From: an uncultured Planctomycetales bacterium | Lineage (GTDB): Bacteria; Planctomycetota; Planctomycetia; Isosphaerales; Isosphaeraceae | Reading direction: 5' to 3' | Assembly: GCA_937907525.1 (NCBI GenBank) | Contig: CALCIB010000372.1 | Location: forward strand, 1-10,197 | DNA length: 10,197 nucleotides | Shown here: positions 7,087 through 10,197 of the stretch, piece by piece | Position numbering within the stretch: position 1 is the stretch's first letter | Layout of the letters: each line of letters starts with the position of its first letter | Translations under genes and position numbers: made by a program | The notes under the pieces: model-generated | What the model was told of the DNA's origin: nothing | Database searches by the model: none | The model's input: the letters and a program-made list of their open reading frames with translations, nothing else

Positions 7087-8073
7087 CTAACCTCCGGTCT
7101 CGCCGGGGTCATCAGGGATTCCCGCGAGCCTCGGCGCCGCGTTCGCGCCGACGTTGCGCGCGAAGGCCCAGAAGGCGGCCGAGCGGTCGAGCCCGAAGCG
7201 GTCGCGAAGCCTCGCGGCGAGATGGCGACGCTCCTCGAAGTCAAGCGTTCCGAAGGCGTACAGCGACGGTCCCCACGAACTCTGCCCCGCGCCGACCAGC
7301 CCGAGACGCTCCATGTCGGCGACGATCGCCTCGGATTGGGCGCTGGCGTAGACGCCCCCCTGCGCCGGCGCGAAGGCCGAGCCCACCGCGCGCTGGATCT
7401 CCGACACCGCCGCGCCGAAGGCGGCCAGGTCGCGGGTGGCGACGGCGGGGAGCAGGTCCAGCAGGACCAGCCGGCAGAGCCGTTCGGACGTGCGCTCGGG
7501 CATCGGCGGCAGTTCGCCGAAGGCGGCGACCTCCTCGCCGCCGTGGCGGCCGGCGGGGGCGGCGGGGGGGCGGACGATCAGGACCGACCACTCCTTGGGG
7601 AAGTCGAGGCGGGCGATCAGCGGCGGGACGTCGTCGGCCGAGGCGTGGCCGCCGTCGACGATCAGGCCGCCGCGGACGAACCCGTGCAGCCCGACCCCCG
7701 AGCGCCGGCCGCGCCCGGTCAGCCGCGCCAGTTCCGCGACCGTCGGCGGTTCCGCGCCGGAGAGCGCCAGCGCCAGCCGCGCCACGGCCAGGGAGAGTTG
7801 CGTCCCCGTCCCCAGGCCCGCGTGTTCCCACGACGAGCGCCGGACCTCGATCCGGACGGGGCGGATCGCCGGGCCGAGGCGGTCGAGCAGGCTCGCGACC
7901 CGATCCGCGTACGGGCCGACGGCCTCGTGTCGGTCGGCGGCCGTCGCGATCAACTCCATGCCGGGCGTGTCGACCATTAGCCCGACGCCGCCGAACTGGC
8001 GGCGGACGTGGGGCCCCCAGCCCAGGAGGCCGAAGTGGAGCCGGCTGCCGGTCGCCATTCGGATCGTGGTCAT
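7087..8073 (-). CDS. mptG: Beta-ribofuranosylaminobenzene 5'-phosphate synthase (RFAP synthase, GHMP-kinase superfamily)
   Basis: This 328-residue cytoplasmic enzyme is predicted to condense p-aminobenzoate (or 4-hydroxybenzoate) with PRPP, releasing CO2 and pyrophosphate. That is the committed step toward the arylamine half of tetrahydromethanopterin. Features are SRLHFGLLGWG (10-20) and FGGVGLMVDTP (28-38), both hallmarks of this family, then the GHMP-type Gly loop HAGLGTGTQLSLA (84-96), a SGVGLHGFVRGG block (125-136), and GAGQSSWGPSLYAF (261-274). Length matches known RFAP synthases (about 320-340). The ATG at 8073 overlaps the DUF447 stop by 4 bases (ATGA), and GAGGG is 10 bases upstream, so it is likely translationally coupled. 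It is the last gene of the three-gene H4MPT unit. A different GHMP-like enzyme is possible but unlikely given the neighbours. Confidence 0.88.
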   Translation of the reverse strand: MTTIRMATGSRLHFGLLGWGPHVRRQFGGVGLMVDTPGMELIATAADRHEAVGPYADRVASLLDRLGPAIRPVRIEVRRSSWEHAGLGTGTQLSLAVARLALALSGAEPPTVAELARLTGRGRRSGVGLHGFVRGGLIVDGGHASADDVPPLIARLDFPKEWSVLIVRPPAAPAGRHGGEEVAAFGELPPMPERTSERLCRLVLLDLLPAVATRDLAAFGAAVSEIQRAVGSAFAPAQGGVYASAQSEAIVADMERLGLVGAGQSSWGPSLYAFGTLDFEERRHLAARLRDRFGLDRSAAFWAFARNVGANAAPRLAGIPDDPGETGG

Positions 8074-8660
8074 GACTCGTCGGCCCTCGGCCCAGTCGCC
8101 TCGCGGACGTGGGCCAATAGCAGGTCGAACGCCTCCCGCTCCGTCGGCCCTCCCGTCTTGTCGACGACGATCGACAGCTTTCGATATTCCTCCAGGATCT
8201 CGGCGACCGGCAGGAACGCCGTCCTCGTGGCGAGGATCGCCGCCTCCACGACGGCGTTCCGCGCGCGGTTGAAGCCCAGGAAGTCGCGCAGACGACCCTC
8301 GGCGACGGTCTCCACCAGAATGGTCGTGCGCTCGTCGGCGTCGTCGATGACGATCGGCTGGAACTCGTAATAGCGGCAGGCGTCGGCGAGGATCCGACCG
8401 GCGACGGCCGTCGCGGGGAGCGTCCGCGGCGGGGGCTCGACCGCCGCGCCGATCGCCGTCCGCGCTAACAGGCCCACGTCGTCGACGACGTGGAACACCC
8501 CCGCGCCGCCGGCCTTGAGGTTGCGGTACGTCGTGGCGGTTCGGTACGGCCGCAGGACGAACGTCGCCATGCTCAGATCGGCGGGGATCTTCGGCCCCAT
8601 CGGCGCGACGTTCAGCGCGCCGTCGGGGCCCAGGGTGGTGACGAGGCCTTCGAGGATCAC
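8070..8660 (-). CDS. DUF447-family protein, probable flavin-type split-barrel, H4MPT-cluster companion
   Basis: This 196-residue protein of the DUF447 family recurs beside methanopterin-synthesis genes in archaea, methylotrophs and planctomycetes, but its reaction is unknown. Near the start are VILEGLVTTLGPDGALNVAP (1-20), MGPKI (21-25) and FVLRPYRTATTYRNL (34-48). The pattern (GxxTTxxxDGxxNxAPMG, later TxTYxNL) resembles FMN-binding split-barrel proteins, and I recall an archaeal DUF447 structure with bound FMN; a flavin role is thus an inference. FLGFNRARNAVVEAAILATR (126-145) is a conserved helix block. The GTG start at 8660 is chosen because it overlaps the upstream TGA as GTGA, has GAGGAGGG 9 bases upstream, and sits at the first family-like residue. 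The same frame stays open further upstream, but that is a shadow of the neighbouring gene. Confidence 0.85.
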   Translation of the reverse strand: MILEGLVTTLGPDGALNVAPMGPKIPADLSMATFVLRPYRTATTYRNLKAGGAGVFHVVDDVGLLARTAIGAAVEPPPRTLPATAVAGRILADACRYYEFQPIVIDDADERTTILVETVAEGRLRDFLGFNRARNAVVEAAILATRTAFLPVAEILEEYRKLSIVVDKTGGPTEREAFDLLLAHVREATGPRADES

Positions 8661-10093
8661 TCGCGTCGACCCTCCTCGGGAGGCGCGCCGGGCGGGGGCG
8701 CGCCGCCGACGCGGTTCCGCTTCAGGCGGTGGCTGATTTCCGGCTCGGTGAGGAAGCCCCACGACAGCGCTTGATCCTGGCGGTACGCCTTGCCGAGCGT
8801 CAAGGCGGTTTTCGCCTTCATCATCTCCCACCCCAGATAAAACGCATGCGAGGCGTCGGCGACCCCCATCTCCTCGAAGATCAGGAACGGGTCGGTCCCG
8901 CTTAACAAGTGGTCGCCGTTGAGCGCGTGGATCACGCCCTCCTCGGCGTAAATCCGCCAGTTGGGGTCCTTGATCCGGCGCTGCATCTCCCCGAGTTCGT
9001 CGGGGCCGAACGGGGGGGGGAGCTTGGGATCGCGGAGCGTCACCAGGTCCGGCTCCAGGTGTTTGGGCAAGACCCGCTCGACGGCCGCGCGGCGCGTCAG
9101 CCGGCGCGCCAGGTCCAACTCTCGAACCGACGACCGCGCCCAGTTGATGACGGCCGTGGTCAGGACCGAGTGGATCCTTTGCTCCTGGCAGAACCCCATC
9201 AAGAGGACGTTGATCCCGGCGGAGTCGACGTCGGTCAGTTCGGTGAGGTTGCCGATCCCCATCAGCATCGCCGCGCCCGGGTGACGGCGTCGGACCTCCA
9301 GGTAGCGCCCCAGCGATTCGGCGAAGCCGAAGCCGATCGGCTCCAGGATCGGGTCGACGCGATAAGGGACGCCGGCCTTCTCCAGCGCGTTTAAAGTGGC
9401 GTCGAGGCCGTCGAGCGAGCCGGGGCGGTCGGGGATGGCGACGACCTCGACGCCCCAGTCCCCGGCGGCGTCGCGGTTCTCGGCGTTGACGCTGAGGACC
9501 AGTTCCGCCCCGGCGGCGACGGCGTCGGCGACCTCGCGGGGGTTGAAGCTGTCGATGGAGACGCGCAAGCCCCGATCGCGAAGCGCGCGAACGGCGTCGC
9601 CGACCCCGGCCCAGGTCGCGCCCGGATCGCAGCCGACGTCGATCACGTCGGCTCCTTCGGCCTGGAACGCGAGCGCCTGGCGGATCAGATCTTCGCGGTG
9701 AAGTCGCGGGGCGTGGTTGATCTCGGCGAGGATCTCGACGTCGTAACCGCCGACGCCTTCGGGCGTCGGCGTTTGGTCGTCGCCGAACCACCGGGGAAGG
9801 TCGCGAAGGTCTTCCGGCCCGTTCTCGACCGTCGCGCCCGGCGCCCTGGCCTGGATCGGCGTCAGGTCGCCCCGGCAGTGCCCCGGCAGGACGATCCGGG
9901 CGACGCCCTCCGGCGGATCCAATCGCTTGGCGACCCACGCCGGGGTCAAAAGCGCCGCGACGGTGATCGGCATGACCGCCACCTCGGCCTGGAACCCCGC
10001 GCGCGGCGCCAGATCGTCCAGCACCCGCCGCAGCGAGAACTCGGCGATCCGGCCGGTGACGAACAGGATGCGATTGGATGCGGAGTCAGGCAT
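8657..10093 (-). CDS. Dihydropteroate synthase-related protein with extra N-terminal domain (methanopterin pathway candidate)
   Basis: This 478-residue protein is proposed to join a pterin pyrophosphate to the ribosylaminobenzene arylamine in H4MPT synthesis; that role is family-based and unproven here. The N-terminal ~115 residues (ILFVTGRIAEFSLRRVLDDL, 9-28; LPGHCRGDL, 69-77) form a domain absent from ordinary FolP. A pterin-binding TIM barrel follows: VEILAEINHAPRL (119-131), GADVIDVGCDPGATW (147-161, like the DIGGEST region), LRVSIDSFNPREV (176-188), ELVLSVNAEN (197-206), DPILEPIGFGFAESLGRY (247-264) and LMGIGNLTELTDVDSAGIN (277-295). A further ~150-residue C-terminal part follows, ending in a Pro/Gly/Arg tail. 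FolP is about 280 residues, so both ends are extended. The GFGK-type lysine of FolP is not at GFGFAE, which may reflect a different substrate. ATG 10093 has GGAGGG 7 bases upstream. It is the first gene of the unit in this window. Confidence 0.85.
   Translation of the reverse strand: MPDSASNRILFVTGRIAEFSLRRVLDDLAPRAGFQAEVAVMPITVAALLTPAWVAKRLDPPEGVARIVLPGHCRGDLTPIQARAPGATVENGPEDLRDLPRWFGDDQTPTPEGVGGYDVEILAEINHAPRLHREDLIRQALAFQAEGADVIDVGCDPGATWAGVGDAVRALRDRGLRVSIDSFNPREVADAVAAGAELVLSVNAENRDAAGDWGVEVVAIPDRPGSLDGLDATLNALEKAGVPYRVDPILEPIGFGFAESLGRYLEVRRRHPGAAMLMGIGNLTELTDVDSAGINVLLMGFCQEQRIHSVLTTAVINWARSSVRELDLARRLTRRAAVERVLPKHLEPDLVTLRDPKLPPPFGPDELGEMQRRIKDPNWRIYAEEGVIHALNGDHLLSGTDPFLIFEEMGVADASHAFYLGWEMMKAKTALTLGKAYRQDQALSWGFLTEPEISHRLKRNRVGGAPPPGAPPEEGRRE
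8670..8677 (-). promoter_or_regulatory. Ribosome binding site for the GTG start of the DUF447 gene
   Basis: On the minus strand GAGGAGGG lies within the end of the DHPS-like coding sequence, 9 bases before GTG 8660. It decides this non-ATG start, as no nearby ATG gives a family-length protein. Confidence 0.65.
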
Positions 10094-10148
10094 GCGCGGG
10101 CCCTCCGAACGACCGTCATGGATTTCCGAGGCGGTCGGATCGTCACGG

Positions 10149-10197
10149 CCTTCCCCCCTCGCGGGGGAAGGTGGCCCGAAGGGCCGGATGAGGGGGA
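10149..10197. repeat. Paired GC-rich hairpins of a dispersed intergenic repeat, cut by the window edge
   Basis: CCTTCCCCC (10149-10157) pairs with GGGGGAAGG (10163-10171) across a 5-base loop, and GGCCC (10173-10177) pairs with GGGCC (10181-10185) across GAA. The run then ends with ggatgaggggga. This layout (C-rich/G-rich stem, then GGCCCGAAGGGCC, then GGATGAGGGGGA) matches the short intergenic repeat often seen in planctomycete and other high-GC genomes. It lies 56 bases upstream of the DHPS-like start, marking an operon boundary. Other copies cannot be checked here. Confidence 0.6.

Noticed and set aside
6136..7980. 614-residue open frame on the plus strand
   Set aside because: It runs antisense across both the thioredoxin and RFAP synthase genes, which have unmistakable motifs, and crosses their intergenic gap; the translation is a low-complexity mirror of them.
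8661..9938. Upstream in-frame extension of the DUF447 gene
   Set aside because: The extension is an Arg-rich out-of-frame reading of the DHPS-like gene. The GTG at 8660 has a good ribosome site and fits the family length.

Overview
The window looks like a chromosomal segment of a high-GC planctomycete, most likely of the Isosphaeraceae type (Isosphaera/Singulisphaera/Paludisphaera relatives). This is an inference from four things seen together: very high GC with strong G/C wobble bias; a giant exported protein that begins with a basic stretch followed by an ELLEGRTLLN motif (the planctomycete 'LEPR-x-LL'-like N-terminus); a free-standing Uma2-family gene; and bacterial genes for tetrahydromethanopterin (H4MPT) cofactor synthesis, which planctomycetes are known to carry.

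Layout. Positions 1-306 hold no convincing gene but include a plausible promoter with a perfect inverted repeat between its -35 and -10 boxes. Three genes then read rightward: a carotenoid desaturase/isomerase-type FAD enzyme (307-1845), a Uma2-family protein (1916-2587), and a 1057-residue exported beta-rich protein with PKD-like and Ig-like modules and a Pro/Arg-rich tail (2688-5861). A 12-bp perfect hairpin at 5886-5920 separates these from four genes reading leftward: an exported TlpA/ResA-like thioredoxin with a helical, TPR-like C-terminus (5926-7014), a beta-RFAP synthase (7087-8073), a DUF447 protein (8070-8660) and a dihydropteroate-synthase-related protein with an extra N-terminal domain (8657-10093). 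The right edge (10149-10197) carries paired GC-rich hairpins that look like a dispersed intergenic repeat running out of the window.

How the genes work together. The three rightmost genes form a tight unit transcribed right to left (DHPS-like, then DUF447, then RFAP synthase), with 4-base GTGA and ATGA stop/start overlaps that imply translational coupling. RFAP synthase commits p-aminobenzoate and PRPP to methanopterin. The DHPS-related protein is the natural candidate to join the pterin to that arylamine. DUF447 is a conserved companion of unproven function. Downstream C1 enzymes (fae, mch, ftr/fhc, mtdB) are not in the window. The carotenoid gene, Uma2 gene and giant exported protein have no evident functional link to that cluster or to one another.

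No rRNA, tRNA, CRISPR array, insertion sequence or phage gene was seen. The most noteworthy points are the compact H4MPT cofactor cassette with its uncharacterised DUF447 member, the multidomain exported protein with a tandem 12-residue Pro/Arg repeat at its end, and the palindrome in the carotenoid-gene promoter. I found no clear sign of a wholly new system.
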